This document shows, in pieces, positions 9,311 through 18,796 of a stretch of DNA of 64,000 bases. This stretch comes from Pseudoalteromonas viridis (GTDB lineage: Bacteria > Pseudomonadota > Gammaproteobacteria > Enterobacterales > Alteromonadaceae), in the NCBI RefSeq assembly GCF_017742995.1, contig NZ_CP072425.1, forward strand, positions 620,001-684,000, given 5' to 3'. The position numbers were made by a program, and so were the translations under genes. The stretch's first letter is position 1, and every line of letters begins with the position of its first letter. Under the pieces are notes generated by a model that was given only the letters and a program-made list of their open reading frames with translations, did not search any database and was not told where the DNA came from.

Positions 9311-10105
9311 ATGGCTAAAGTAACCGTTTCAACATTGGCCAAGAAAAAACGTGAAGGAACAAAAATCACGGCACTGACCGCATATGATGCCAGCTTTGCC
9401 AAACTGTTTTACGACAATGGCGTTGATATTGTCCTGGTGGGCGACTCTCTGGGCATGGTACTGCAAGGCGGCGACGATACTCTGGCGGTTACCACCACAG
9501 ATATCGCTTACCATACCCGCTGTGTTCGTGCCGGTAGTAAAGAGCTGTTTGTGATAGCCGATATGCCCTTTATGAGCTATGCCAATCCGGCACAAGCTTG
9601 CGAAAACGCCGCGACTTTGATGCGCTCAGGGGCCAACATGGTCAAGCTGGAAGGCGGCGAGTGGCTGCTTGATTCTATTCGCATGCTGACACAGCAAGGT
9701 ATTCCGGTATGCGGCCATTTAGGCCTGACCCCGCAATCAGTCAATGTTTTTGGCGGTTTTAAAATTCAGGGCCGCAAAGAAGAGCAAGCAGAGCAAATGA
9801 TCGCTGATGCCATTGCACTGGAACAAGCGGGTGCACAGCTGCTAGTCGTTGAATGTATTCCTTCTGCTCTGGCAAAACGGATCAGCGAAGCGCTGAGCAT
9901 TCCGGTCATTGGGATCGGTGCGGGCAAAGACACCGATGGCCAGATCCTGGTGATGCATGACCTGGTCGGTATCTCGGCAGGCTATATTCCTAAGTTTTCG
10001 AAAAACTTCCTCGCCGAGACTGGCAATATGCCAGCAGCGGTCGAAAAGTTCTGCACCGATGTTAAAAGTGGTGCATTTCCCTCTCAGGAACACGAGTTTA
10101 ACTAA
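9311..10105 (+). CDS. panB: 3-methyl-2-oxobutanoate hydroxymethyltransferase
   Basis: PanB, 264 residues, makes ketopantoate from 2-oxoisovalerate with methylene-THF. Conserved segments are [22 protein letters not shown] (metal-binding Asp), [21 protein letters not shown] and [14 protein letters not shown] strong purine-rich ribosome site (AAAGGGGG) precedes the ATG. The stop overlaps the panC start as TAATG, so the two are coupled. Confidence 0.97.
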   Translation: MAKVTVSTLAKKKREGTKITALTAYDASFAKLFYDNGVDIVLVGDSLGMVLQGGDDTLAVTTTDIAYHTRCVRAGSKELFVIADMPFMSYANPAQACENAATLMRSGANMVKLEGGEWLLDSIRMLTQQGIPVCGHLGLTPQSVNVFGGFKIQGRKEEQAEQMIADAIALEQAGAQLLVVECIPSALAKRISEALSIPVIGIGAGKDTDGQILVMHDLVGISAGYIPKFSKNFLAETGNMPAAVEKFCTDVKSGAFPSQEHEFN

Positions 10106-10959
10106 TGCAATCAATAACAGAAATAAAATCTCTGCGTAGCCAAATTAAAGCCTGGCGGCAACAAGGACAAAGTATTGCCTTTGTGCCGACTATGGGCAAT
10201 TTGCACCAGGGGCATTTTTCACTGGTTGAAAAGGCCAAAACCCTGGCAGACAAAGTAGTGGTCAGTATTTTCGTCAATCCGATGCAATTTGGTGCCAACG
10301 AAGACCTGGATAACTATCCGCGTACGCTAACTCAGGACAAACAGGGGCTGGCCGAGCTGGACACCGACATCGTCTTTACTCCAAGCGTCGAGGCTATCTA
10401 TCCAAACGGCCTCGACACACAGAGCTATGTCGATGTACCAGGCGTATCCGAAGGCTATTGCGGCGGCAGCCGTAGCGGCCACTTCAGAGGCGTTGCAACG
10501 GTCGTCACTAAGCTATTTAACCTGGTACAGCCCGATTTTGCCTGCTTTGGTGAAAAAGACTATCAGCAGCTTCAGGTTATCAAGACCATGGTGCGGGACT
10601 TGTCCATGCCGATTGAAATCATTGGTGTCCCTACGCAGCGGGAAATTTCAGGACTGGCAATGAGCTCGCGTAACGGCTACTTGTCAGAGCAACAAAAAGA
10701 CACGGCGAAAGTACTCTATCAGGTATTGAGTGACACGGCGCAGCAGCTCCAGGATGGCGCGCGCGATTTTGCAGCGCTGGAGCAGTCAGCAAAGTCCAGG
10801 CTAGAAGCCGCAGGCCTCAAACCCGATTACTTCTCGATTGCACAAAGACAGAGCCTAAAACCTGCTACACTGGAAGACAGCGAGTTTGTGATCTTGGCTG
10901 CCGCTTACCTGGAAAAGGTGAGACTAATAGACAATATCCAGATCCTCGCCGACGCATAA
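10105..10959 (+). CDS. panC: Pantothenate synthetase
   Basis: PanC, 284 residues, condenses pantoate with beta-alanine using ATP. The HIGH-like site is [14 protein letters not shown], with [21 protein letters not shown] and the KMSKS-like [13 protein letters not shown]. No panD is encoded next to panBC. Beta-alanine is more likely supplied by the PLP decarboxylase encoded at 29.5-31.1 kb. Confidence 0.97.
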   Translation: MQSITEIKSLRSQIKAWRQQGQSIAFVPTMGNLHQGHFSLVEKAKTLADKVVVSIFVNPMQFGANEDLDNYPRTLTQDKQGLAELDTDIVFTPSVEAIYPNGLDTQSYVDVPGVSEGYCGGSRSGHFRGVATVVTKLFNLVQPDFACFGEKDYQQLQVIKTMVRDLSMPIEIIGVPTQREISGLAMSSRNGYLSEQQKDTAKVLYQVLSDTAQQLQDGARDFAALEQSAKSRLEAAGLKPDYFSIAQRQSLKPATLEDSEFVILAAAYLEKVRLIDNIQILADA

Positions 10960-10967
10960 CAATGTAA

Positions 10968-11006
10968 AGGATCCCGCCGCTTGGCAAAAAAGCGCGATGG
11001 GATCCT
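10968..11006 (+). terminator. Long hairpin after panC, probable terminator
   Basis: Outer arms AGGATCCC (10968-10975) and GGGATCCT (10999-11006), inner arms CGCTT (10978-10982) and AAGCG (10990-10994), then a T-rich but broken tail. It starts 9 bases after the panC stop. Confidence 0.5.
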
Positions 11007-11038
11007 CACTTTATTTACTCTCTTGCAGGGACTGTCTT

Positions 11039-11281
11039 ATGAAACCACAGATATCGATTATCGCCTTGCTACTGGCAGCAGGCTGCAGCAATACCAACTC
11101 TCCGGAGCTGAACCAGTGCGCACAGCAAAACTATCAGTGTGAGCAAAGCTGTGAGCAACGGGCTAACCCACAATCACTGGCCATGCAGGTGTGCAGTGAT
11201 CAGTGCATCGAGTCCTTTAACCAGTGCAAAGCGCAGGCCGAGCAGCTCACGCAGCAATCTCGCAACAGTTCCTTGTATTAA
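11039..11281 (+). CDS. Small Cys-rich lipoprotein of unknown function
   Basis: An 80-residue protein with a short lipoprotein signal peptide and lipobox LAAGC (Cys about residue 18). The mature part is Gln-rich with a regular Cys pattern (CAQQNYQCEQSCEQ, later CSDQCIESFNQC), which could form disulphides or bind metal in the periplasm. ATG 11039 is preferred: AGGG lies 8 bases upstream, and starting at 10997 would bury the signal peptide. I do not recognise a family. It has its own terminator. Confidence 0.75.
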   Translation: MKPQISIIALLLAAGCSNTNSPELNQCAQQNYQCEQSCEQRANPQSLAMQVCSDQCIESFNQCKAQAEQLTQQSRNSSLY

Positions 11282-11320
11282 TGTACTTTTTTAAAATACG
11301 TGTTTTAAAAAACAGACATA

Positions 11321-11348
11321 AAAAAACCGCTCACTGAGCGGTTTTTTC
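11321..11348. terminator. Bidirectional rho-independent terminator
   Basis: A symmetrical hairpin with stem AACCGCTCA/TGAGCGGTT around CT, flanked by six A and six T residues. It lies between the lipoprotein gene and the convergent pstS. Confidence 0.92.
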
Positions 11349-11363
11349 TTTCCATGCAATGCC

Positions 11364-12332
11364 TTATAGCAGGCCCAGCTTTTTAAGCTCTTTGCTTGCA
11401 AGCTGGCTAGAAAGTGGTACATAACCATCTTTCTCTACAATCTTTTGACCTTCTTTCGACAGCACCATTTTCAGGAATTCCGCTTCGATTGGAGACAACG
11501 GCTTATTCGGGTGCTTGTTCACGTATAGGTACAAGAAGCGAGACAGCGGGTATTTGCCCTTAGCAACATTATCCAGTGTTGCATCTACAAAGTTATCGCC
11601 TTTCTTCGCCAGAGGTACTGTACGTACACCTGATGTCTTATAACCAATACCTGAGTAACCAATCGCGTTCACAGAGGAAGAGATTGACTGAACCACTGAA
11701 GCAGAACCCGGCTGTTCGTTTACGTTGTTACGGAAGTCGCCTTTACACAGGGCTTTTTTCTTGAAGTAACCGTAAGTACCAGATACTGAGTTACGTCCGT
11801 ACAACTGGATGTCTTTGCTACCCCAGTCACCAGACAGACCTAAGTCACTCCAACGCTCAACCTGCTCAGACGCACCACATTTACGCGTTGATGAGAAAAT
11901 CGCGTCTACCTGGTCGATACGCAGACCCTGGATTGGGTTATCTTTGTGTACAAATACAGCCAGGGCATCGATAGCAACACGTACTTCAGTCGGCTTGTAA
12001 CCATAGCGCTTTTCAAACGCTTCGATTTCTTTCGACTTCATCTTACGGCTCATAGGGCCGAAGTTTGCCGTTGCTTCTGTCAAAGCCGGTGGCGCTGTAG
12101 AAGAACCCGCAGCCTGAATTTGAATGTTTACGTTAGGGTAAATACGTTTGTACTCTTCTGCCCAGAACGTCATCATGTTAGCCAGCGTGTCAGAGCCCAC
12201 AGATGAAAAGTTACCAGAGATACCGCTGGTTTTGTTGTACTCAGGTAGATTCTTATCAAGTGCAGAGGCTTGAGCAGATACCAGTGTTGTTACAGCCACA
12301 CCCATTGCGGCAACTAAGCTTTTAAATTTCAT
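11364..12332 (-). CDS. pstS: Phosphate ABC transporter substrate-binding protein PstS
   Basis: A periplasmic phosphate-binding protein of 322 residues with a signal peptide ending near AQASA-LD. The phosphate-binding signatures are [22 protein letters not shown], the ARMS-like FGPMSRKM, and [15 protein letters not shown] 12332 is chosen because GGAG lies 8 bases upstream and a normal signal peptide begins there. The pstCAB permease genes are absent here. It lies directly downstream of phoB-phoR on the same strand, with Pho-box half-sites in between, so it should be induced by phosphate starvation. Confidence 0.93.
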   Translation of the reverse strand: MKFKSLVAAMGVAVTTLVSAQASALDKNLPEYNKTSGISGNFSSVGSDTLANMMTFWAEEYKRIYPNVNIQIQAAGSSTAPPALTEATANFGPMSRKMKSKEIEAFEKRYGYKPTEVRVAIDALAVFVHKDNPIQGLRIDQVDAIFSSTRKCGASEQVERWSDLGLSGDWGSKDIQLYGRNSVSGTYGYFKKKALCKGDFRNNVNEQPGSASVVQSISSSVNAIGYSGIGYKTSGVRTVPLAKKGDNFVDATLDNVAKGKYPLSRFLYLYVNKHPNKPLSPIEAEFLKMVLSKEGQKIVEKDGYVPLSSQLASKELKKLGLL

Positions 12333-12389
12333 TGGGGTCACTCCAAATGTTCTTCCCATTTAATTTCTGAGCACATTGTGCAGAAAACA

Positions 12390-12429
12390 AATGACAATAA
12401 AATTACTCTCAAATGACACTTTTATGACT
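12390..12429 (-). promoter_or_regulatory. Pho box array upstream of pstS
   Basis: On the minus strand four 7-base half-sites begin exactly 11 bases apart: AGTCATA, TGTCATT, AGTAATT and TGTCATT. The spacing and sequence match the PhoB-binding repeat. The array covers the last codons and stop of phoR, 58-97 bases before the pstS start, so pstS probably has its own PhoB-dependent promoter. Confidence 0.75.
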
Positions 12430-13737
12430 TTCAGTGCTTGTCATAAAAATACGTTTTTCTTTTTCGAAGGCAAATGAGAAACACGAGCCTTTGCCCAGTG
12501 TACTGTCGATTTCCAGATGCGAATCATGGCGCGACAACACGTGCTTGGTGATGGCCAGACCGAGCCCCGACCCACCCGTTTTACGGCTGCGCGCCTTATC
12601 AACCCGGTAGAATCGTTCAGTCAGCCGGTTAATGTGCTCGGGTGCTATCCCGTCGCCATTATCAATCACAGAAAAGCGCGGTCGCTCGCCGTCTAAACAC
12701 CAGTTCACGGTAATGTTCCCGCCTGGTTTAGTATAATGAATGGCATTAAACACCAAATTAGAAAAGGCACTGCGTAGCTCATCCACGCACCCCTTAATAT
12801 CCAGGTCCGGGTCGACGTTAAACGCAATTTCGTGATCTTTCTCCTGATTCAGCGAATTGGCCTCGGTCTGGATGAGCTTCAGCATCGCAGGCACATTCAC
12901 CGCTTTATCATTGTCCTGATTTCGTTGTCCTTCAATGCGCGATAAGGAGAGCAGCTGATTGACCAGGCTGTCCATTCGTTTACACTGCTCTATCATGGTG
13001 TGATGCGCTTTATTCCACATCGCAGGAGGCGGCATCTGATCGCCTTCCATCATCTCCAGATAACCGGTAACCACAGTGAGTGGGGTACGCAATTCATGAG
13101 ACACGTTGGCAACAAAGTCTTTGCGCATTTGCTCCAGCTGCTTCAGCCTGGAAATGTCTCGCACCACCATCATGAGCTGCTCGGCGTAAGGCATTACCCG
13201 GAACTCTAATACGCGCTCTCCACCATGCCCCGAATCCATCTCCAGAGGCTCATGAAAGTCATGAGCCTGCATATATTTAACGAACTTAGGATCGCGGATC
13301 AGATTATCAAGACGCTGGCCATGGTCGGTTGGCCACTGTAAACCAAGCACTTTAAGTGCAAGCTGGTTACACCAGACAATGCTGAGATCCTGTTGCATCA
13401 CTATCACAGCATCGGGCACGGCTTCGGCCCCTTCACGAAAACGTCGGATCAACTCAGCCAGCTCGTTACGCTTCTTACGGTTGCGATGCTGTAACTGATA
13501 GATCCCTTCAAAGATCTGCTCCCAGGCACCCGATCCTTCCGGTGGGTTAAAGCTGCGCTGATTGATCAACCAGTCGCTCAATCGATATAACTGTTGGTAA
13601 TGCCAGATCAGTAACACCATGGCACCGATAAAGAGTAAGACAAACGGTGCGCCTAATAAGATCCCAATCAGGGTTAATGGCAGAAAATACAAAAACAGGC
13701 GTTTTAATAACGCCTGTTTATCAATCACCCTATACAT
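12409..13737 (-). CDS. phoR: Phosphate regulon sensor histidine kinase PhoR
   Basis: A 442-residue membrane kinase. Two adjacent hydrophobic stretches (about residues 12-46) anchor it without a large periplasmic loop, as in E. coli PhoR. A PAS domain (about 100-195, including AVPDAVIVMQQDLSIVW) is followed by HisKA with the phospho-accepting His214 in NVSHELRTPL. The ATPase domain has an N box (NLVFNAIHYTKPGG), DNGDGIAPEH and GGSGLGLAI. It phosphorylates PhoB under phosphate limitation and is encoded 56 bases after phoB. Confidence 0.95.
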   Translation of the reverse strand: MYRVIDKQALLKRLFLYFLPLTLIGILLGAPFVLLFIGAMVLLIWHYQQLYRLSDWLINQRSFNPPEGSGAWEQIFEGIYQLQHRNRKKRNELAELIRRFREGAEAVPDAVIVMQQDLSIVWCNQLALKVLGLQWPTDHGQRLDNLIRDPKFVKYMQAHDFHEPLEMDSGHGGERVLEFRVMPYAEQLMMVVRDISRLKQLEQMRKDFVANVSHELRTPLTVVTGYLEMMEGDQMPPPAMWNKAHHTMIEQCKRMDSLVNQLLSLSRIEGQRNQDNDKAVNVPAMLKLIQTEANSLNQEKDHEIAFNVDPDLDIKGCVDELRSAFSNLVFNAIHYTKPGGNITVNWCLDGERPRFSVIDNGDGIAPEHINRLTERFYRVDKARSRKTGGSGLGLAITKHVLSRHDSHLEIDSTLGKGSCFSFAFEKEKRIFMTSTESHKSVI

Positions 13738-13793
13738 ACAAAATGATCCTAAAGAGAATGCGCCATGGCTAGCCTACCATAGCGCCAGATGCT

Positions 13794-14483
13794 TTACAGC
13801 TTACTTGAGAAGCGATAACCCGCACCACGTACAGTTTGTACCAGGCGATCGTGACCGAGCGGTGCAATCGCTTTACGCAGGCGGCGGATGTGAACGTCGA
13901 CAGTGCGATCTTCCACATACACGTTGGTGCCCCAAACATGATCCAACAGCTGCTCACGACTGTAGACCCGCTCCGGGTGCGTCATAAAGAAGTGAAGTAA
14001 TCTGAATTCCGTTGGACCCATTTCCAGCTCGTTGCCAGCAGAGGTTACACGGTGTGATATTGGGTCAAGGCGCAAGCCATGCACTTCGATGGCCTCTTCT
14101 AACGACGTCGGAGAAACCCGACGCATCACCGCTTTAATACGCGCCATCAATTCTTTTGGAGAGAAAGGTTTAGTAACGTAGTCGTCAGCACCCACTTCCA
14201 ATCCCTTGACCTTATCTTCTTCCTCACCACGTGCTGTCAGCATAATAATGGGGATTTGTCTGGTGTATTCGCTTTGTTTAAATTTCTTGGCAATCTGGAT
14301 ACCGCTGCCGCCTGGCAACATCCAATCCAATAGCACCATATCAGGATAAGGCTCAACCATAGCTGCAATTGCAGAATCATAGTCTTCAGCTTCAATGGCC
14401 TGAAAACCATTTTGTTCCAACACAAACACCAACATTTCTCTGATCGGCGCTTCGTCATCAACTACCAGTACTTTACGTGACAT
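13794..14483 (-). CDS. phoB: Phosphate regulon response regulator PhoB
   Basis: An OmpR/PhoB-type regulator of 229 residues. The receiver domain has the acidic pair in [11 protein letters not shown], phospho-acceptor Asp53 in [11 protein letters not shown], and conserved Lys in [10 protein letters not shown]. The winged-helix domain ends with [16 protein letters not shown] 14483 (MSRKVLVV) aligns with the family; an ATG two codons upstream is also possible. Pho-box half-sites upstream indicate autoregulation. Confidence 0.96.
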   Translation of the reverse strand: MSRKVLVVDDEAPIREMLVFVLEQNGFQAIEAEDYDSAIAAMVEPYPDMVLLDWMLPGGSGIQIAKKFKQSEYTRQIPIIMLTARGEEEDKVKGLEVGADDYVTKPFSPKELMARIKAVMRRVSPTSLEEAIEVHGLRLDPISHRVTSAGNELEMGPTEFRLLHFFMTHPERVYSREQLLDHVWGTNVYVEDRTVDVHIRRLRKAIAPLGHDRLVQTVRGAGYRFSSKL

Positions 14484-14522
14484 TCCCATTTATCTCTTAC
14501 GTTACCGAAGTGGGTTTCATTA

Positions 14523-14551
14523 TTATGACTAAGTATGACAGTTTTATGAAA
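14523..14551 (-). promoter_or_regulatory. Pho box upstream of phoB
   Basis: On the minus strand the half-sites TTTCATA, TGTCATA and AGTCATA follow one another at 11 and 10 bases. The core CTGTCATACTTAGTCATAA closely fits the PhoB consensus. It lies about 40-70 bases before the phoB start. Confidence 0.8.
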
Positions 14552-14924
14552 TACCAAGTGATAAAAGATGACAATTGGGAAAAAAATAGGGCCAACTTAA
14601 TGTAAGGCTATGGTACTGAAAAAGCGAAGGTTTCGCAGAAATGCAACGATAACCCGGCACAAACTCGGGGTAAATCCTTGTTTCGTCAGGTTTGTTTTGC
14701 GCCAGGGTTAACACACAACTTGGTATGGCCGCTGTAAATAGGCGTAAGGTCAGACATACAGGCCATTTAAGTTCATTTACAAAGCTACCGGGACAAAGGG
14801 CAATAAACCTCGCGGCAACGCCCGGAAATCAGACTTTGCCCCGTGCGCTGTGCTGCTCAGTAGCGCTCACACAGCCGGACTATACACGCAGGTATCGCAA
14901 CACCTGCGCACTAAAGCAACGACA
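14552..14924. other. Intergenic stretch, nothing recognised
   Basis: About 370 bases between the phoB control region and the end of the porin gene. A 78-codon plus-strand frame (14692-14928) has no credible start or family resemblance and runs into the porin gene. I see no RNA gene and no clear terminator. Confidence 0.5.
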
Positions 14925-15878
14925 CTAAAAATCATAGCGTAATGTCAGCGCCATATGATCCTGATCCGGGTTGTTATCGAGGTCGGTTTTGGTATACCAC
15001 AGGTACATTCTTGCTTGCTTAGATAAGCTCTTTTCGACTCCAATAGACGTTGCGTCCCCTGAGTCTTTGAGCTTGCCCGAGGCCCCATCGGAATTTTGAT
15101 ATTGCGCCAGCAGCTTATAACCATTGTCTAACTTCAGCGCGGCGCTGGCCATATAGCTGTCTACGGTATCATTGCTGCCAACCGCTTCACTTTGCTGGTA
15201 ACTGGCGCCTAAGGTCACCTGAGCTATCTTGCCCTGCACAGTCACGCGGGTAATGTCCTGACCGGCTACCTCTTCATCGCGCGCCACACTGGCGTATACA
15301 GCCGTTTTTTTCAATTTGCTATCGCCGTAACTAGCTGCCATAGACAAGCCACTCTCGCCATTTTGCTTGCTGTTGTCTTCGGCAATGTAGCTGACTGTAA
15401 ACTTAAGGTGATTGAGTGAAGGCGTCGTGTATTGTAAGGTATCACCGAGGCGGTTTTCGCCAACGAAGAAATTCTTAATATCGGCGCTGAAATCGTTCAT
15501 CAGATCCACTTTGCCCTGCGACTTTTTCATTGCGGTGTCGTCACGGCCCACCAGCACCTGACCAAAGCGACCTTTGATCCCCACATACTGAGAGCGTGCA
15601 GTGATGTTTTCTTCAGATTTCCCATCGTTGTCGTTTTCAGACATTTCGACCTGAAATTCCAACTTGTAGAAGGCAGAGCTCCCGGTGTCTAAATCTGCTG
15701 CACCTTTGATCCCCATTCGCGAGGCGTAGCTTTCCACTGAGGTGTCCGAGCCACTTCCCGTATCACTGTTTTCGACACCCAAGTGCGCGCGTCCGTAAAC
15801 CTTGAGTTCTTCGGCCTGCACTTGCACACCAGCCAGCACAGAGCCCCCAAAAAGGGCAGCCAAAAAGCATTTTTTCAT
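14925..15878 (-). CDS. General outer-membrane porin
   Basis: A 317-residue beta-barrel porin of the OmpC/OmpF-like superfamily. A signal peptide ends at VQVQA-EE. The mature protein starts with the typical LKVYGRAHLGVE strand, contains YVGIKGRFGQVLVGRDDTAMK (loop 3 region), alternates polar and hydrophobic residues throughout, and ends in LTLRYDF with the C-terminal Phe needed for barrel assembly. Substrate preference cannot be read from the sequence. A long GATC-rich non-coding region lies upstream and may hold its control elements. Confidence 0.9.
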   Translation of the reverse strand: MKKCFLAALFGGSVLAGVQVQAEELKVYGRAHLGVENSDTGSGSDTSVESYASRMGIKGAADLDTGSSAFYKLEFQVEMSENDNDGKSEENITARSQYVGIKGRFGQVLVGRDDTAMKKSQGKVDLMNDFSADIKNFFVGENRLGDTLQYTTPSLNHLKFTVSYIAEDNSKQNGESGLSMAASYGDSKLKKTAVYASVARDEEVAGQDITRVTVQGKIAQVTLGASYQQSEAVGSNDTVDSYMASAALKLDNGYKLLAQYQNSDGASGKLKDSGDATSIGVEKSLSKQARMYLWYTKTDLDNNPDQDHMALTLRYDF

Positions 15879-15948
15879 ACCTTGACCTTAATAAAAACCA
15901 ATGTGAGCAGAATAGAGTACTCTTTAAAACTAGACGCTCTGTTTGAGA

Positions 15949-16247
15949 GATCAAGTGACAAACCGCCGGATCAAAGTTTTTCTAAGTTGAGTTGCCTGAG
16001 ATCAAATTTATACCAAGAGATCCTGCCGGGATCATATTTTTACTAACGATCGTACGCAGAGGTAACGCGCGCAGCAAACAGGTTGGACTAACTTATTGAT
16101 TTTAGATCGATTCCACACGCCACCTTGGTCAGATCCAGCGTCCGACTTAGTAAGATCTCGATCTCAGACGCTTCTGATCTCCTGTTAGTTAGTCAAGATC
16201 TGATCCCGGCGCTCGCAGGTAGGTAAAAATCTGATCCCAGAGAGATC
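15949..16247. repeat. GATC-rich repeat array between porin and fba
   Basis: Fifteen GATC tetramers occur in 299 bases, starting at 15949, 15969, 16000, 16019, 16030, 16048, 16105, 16132, 16154, 16160, 16176, 16197, 16202, 16233 and 16244. Several belong to a longer unit resembling GATCAnATTTTTACTAAC. It is direct at 15969, 16000 and 16030 (31 and 30 bases apart) and inverted from 16236 and 16205 (31 apart), so the two halves face each other. No DnaA box or open reading frame is visible. It could be an iterated operator, a methylation-sensitive control region or a site with a chromosome function. Confidence 0.7.
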
Positions 16248-16258
16248 AAACATGGATA

Positions 16259-16290
16259 CAAAAATGCCGCAGTTTCAAAGCTGCGGCATG
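16259..16290 (-). terminator. Terminator of fba
   Basis: Arms ATGCCGCAG (16264-16272) and CTGCGGCAT (16281-16289), followed in the minus direction by TTTTTG. It lies about 30 bases after the fba stop. Confidence 0.85.
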
Positions 16291-16321
16291 TATTGTTGAC
16301 CCGATTTTCCAGGGTTAGTAA

Positions 16322-17386
16322 TTATTTGATCTGAGGATCCAACTCACCAGTCAGATATTTCAGGTGCATGTCATCCAAAGAGATAGGCTGGATGCGACCA
16401 GCCTGACCTGCGGTGCCAAATGCTTCATAACGCGCAACACAGATCTCTGTCATCGCTTTGGTAGCTTCAGCAAGATACTTACGAGGATCGAAGTTGGCCG
16501 GGTTATGTGCCAGGTGACGACGGATAGCACCCGTCGCAGCCAGACGTAAGTCTGTGTCGATATTAACTTTACGCACGCCGTGCTTAATGCCTTCAACGAT
16601 CTGCTCTACAGGCACGCCATAGGTCTCTGGGATCTCACCGCCAAATTCGTTGATCACCGCCAGCCACTCCTGAGGTACAGAAGATGAGCCATGCATTACC
16701 AGGTGGGTATTCGGAATACGTGCGTGGATCTCTTTAATGCGGTTGATAGCCAGGATGTCGCCTGTTGGTGGACGCGTAAACTTGTAAGCACCGTGCGATG
16801 TACCACACGCGATTGCCAGCGCATCAACGCCGGTTTTCTTAACGAAGTCAGCAGCTTCTTCCGGATCAGTCAGCAACTGGTCGTGTGACAGCTTACCAAC
16901 AGCGCCGATGCCATCTTCTTCGCCCGCTTCGCCCGTTTCCAAAGAACCTAAAACGCCCAGCTCCCCCTCAACCGACACACCACAAGCATGTGCCATTTCT
17001 ACAGTGCGACGTGTCACGTCAACGTTGTATTCGTAGCTTGAAGGCGTTTTACCATCTTCCATAAGCGAGCCATCCATCATAACAGATGAAAAGCCAAGCT
17101 GGATTGAACGCTGACATACACCCGGAGACGTACCATGATCCTGGTGCATAACAACCGGAATATGTGGCCACTCTTCAACTGCGGCCAAAATCATATGGCG
17201 AATAAACGGTGCCCCTGCGTACTTACGTGCGCCTGCCGAACCCTGAACAATCACCGGACTATTGGTTTTATCTGCCGCTTCCATAATCGCGCGCATTTGC
17301 TCTTGGTTGTTTACGTTAAAGGCAGGAACGCCGTAACCATGCTCTGCGGCATGATCCAGCAATTGACGCATACTGATTAAAGCCAT
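16322..17386 (-). CDS. fba: Class II fructose-bisphosphate aldolase
   Basis: A 354-residue zinc aldolase cleaving fructose 1,6-bisphosphate in glycolysis and gluconeogenesis. Evidence is [18 protein letters not shown], the zinc-site [44 protein letters not shown] and [14 protein letters not shown]. It is of the 350-residue class II type (cbbA-like subgroup) rather than E. coli FbaA. It is the last gene of epd-pgk-fba and has its own terminator. Confidence 0.95.
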   Translation of the reverse strand: MALISMRQLLDHAAEHGYGVPAFNVNNQEQMRAIMEAADKTNSPVIVQGSAGARKYAGAPFIRHMILAAVEEWPHIPVVMHQDHGTSPGVCQRSIQLGFSSVMMDGSLMEDGKTPSSYEYNVDVTRRTVEMAHACGVSVEGELGVLGSLETGEAGEEDGIGAVGKLSHDQLLTDPEEAADFVKKTGVDALAIACGTSHGAYKFTRPPTGDILAINRIKEIHARIPNTHLVMHGSSSVPQEWLAVINEFGGEIPETYGVPVEQIVEGIKHGVRKVNIDTDLRLAATGAIRRHLAHNPANFDPRKYLAEATKAMTEICVARYEAFGTAGQAGRIQPISLDDMHLKYLTGELDPQIK

Positions 17387-17551
17387 TGTGCTTTCTCCAA
17401 TTGTTGATGAGTGAAGCTGATATTTCCAAGATCAGCTCTCGTACTCATCGATTTGAACGGGATAAATTTTAAGTGCTACACACTCAGTTTGTTTCGGGAA
17501 TAAAATGTGAGAGAGTCCCAAAACCGGACCAAACTATCGGCCCAAAAATGT

Positions 17552-17577
17552 GATGCTGCGACGTATTGCGCAGCATC
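17552..17577 (-). terminator. Hairpin after pgk, probable terminator
   Basis: Arms GATGCTGCG (17552-17560) and CGCAGCATC (17569-17577), followed in the minus direction by a short T run (ATTTTTGG). It begins about 10 bases after the pgk stop, so fba may have a separate promoter in the roughly 150 bases between this hairpin and fba. Confidence 0.65.
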
Positions 17578-17586
17578 GTGCCTGAA

Positions 17587-18765
17587 TTACGCTTTCGCTC
17601 TTTGTTCAAGCATAGCGACTGCTGGTAGTTTTTTCCCCTCAAGGAACTCTAAAAACGCACCACCACCGGTCGAGATATATGAAATTTCATCAGCTACGCC
17701 ATATTTGTCGATAGCTGCCAGGGTGTCACCCCCACCCGCGATTGAAAACGCGTTAGATTTGGCAATGGCATTGGCAATTGCCTCAGTACCATTACCGAAC
17801 TGGTCAAATTCAAACACACCAACAGGGCCATTCCAGACCACAGTGCCTGCGTTGGCAATGATTTTTGCCAATGTGTTTGCAGTATCAGGACCAATATCGA
17901 AGATCATGTCAGTATCGCGCACTTCCGCCACATCTTTAATCTCAGCAACAGCAGACTCAGAGAACTCGTCACCCACAACCACATCGGTTGGAACAGGGAT
18001 ATCACCGTCATTGGCACGGGCCGCTTCACTGAGTTTATTTGCTTCGTCAATCAGGTCTGGTTCGTACAAAGACTTACCAACCGGGTTACCCGCTGCAGCG
18101 ATAAAGGTGTTCGCGATACCACCACCCGTGACCAGCTGATCAACCACTTTAGACAGTGAATCAAGCACGGTGAGTTTAGTCGATACTTTTGAGCCGCCTA
18201 CGATGGCAACCAAAGGACGTGCCGGATTATCAAGGGCTTTGCCCAGCGCTTCAAGCTCGGCCGCCAGTAATGGACCGGCACATGCAACCTCAGCAAATAA
18301 ACCTACGCCATGCGTCGATGCCTGCGCACGGTGCGCCGTACCAAATGCATCCATGACGTACACATCACATAATGCAGCCAGCTTTTTCGACAACGCTTCA
18401 TCGTTCTTTTTCTCACCGACATTGAAACGGACGTTTTCGAATACCACTACTTCGTTGTCTGCGATATCAACGCCATCCAGGTAGTTGTCAACCAGACGCA
18501 CGTTTTGCTCTAACGCGTCATTCAGGTAATCTACAACCGGCTGTAGTGAATACTGCGCATCGTATTCCCCTTCCGTTGGGCGACCCAGGTGAGACATCAC
18601 CATGACCTTGGCACCTTTTTCAAGGGCAAGCTTGATGGTCGGTAAAGACGCTCTGATGCGGGCATCTGATGTGACCTTACCTTCTTTCACCGGTACGTTA
18701 AGATCTTCACGGATCAGAACGCGTTTGCCGTTTAAATCTAAATCCGCCATCTTAATGACTGACAT
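17587..18765 (-). CDS. pgk: Phosphoglycerate kinase
   Basis: A 392-residue PGK interconverting 1,3-bisphosphoglycerate and 3-phosphoglycerate. Motifs include [45 protein letters not shown], and the nucleotide-binding [11 protein letters not shown] with [11 protein letters not shown] 18765 ([11 protein letters not shown]) is chosen since AAGGAG lies 6 bases upstream and the N-terminus matches E. coli; an ATG at 18771 falls inside that site. It starts 31 bases after epd. Confidence 0.97.
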   Translation of the reverse strand: MSVIKMADLDLNGKRVLIREDLNVPVKEGKVTSDARIRASLPTIKLALEKGAKVMVMSHLGRPTEGEYDAQYSLQPVVDYLNDALEQNVRLVDNYLDGVDIADNEVVVFENVRFNVGEKKNDEALSKKLAALCDVYVMDAFGTAHRAQASTHGVGLFAEVACAGPLLAAELEALGKALDNPARPLVAIVGGSKVSTKLTVLDSLSKVVDQLVTGGGIANTFIAAAGNPVGKSLYEPDLIDEANKLSEAARANDGDIPVPTDVVVGDEFSESAVAEIKDVAEVRDTDMIFDIGPDTANTLAKIIANAGTVVWNGPVGVFEFDQFGNGTEAIANAIAKSNAFSIAGGGDTLAAIDKYGVADEISYISTGGGAFLEFLEGKKLPAVAMLEQRAKA

Positions 18766-18796
18766 TGACATCTCCTTCAAGAACGATACTTGGTTG

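Noticed and set aside
14692..14928. 78-codon frame after phoB
   Set aside because: No ribosome site, no family resemblance, and it runs into the porin gene from the opposite strand.
15949..16247. Chromosomal or chromid origin
   Set aside because: GATC density resembles oriC and Vibrio chromosome II iterons, but no DnaA box, replication initiator gene or dnaA/gidA/rctB neighbour is present.
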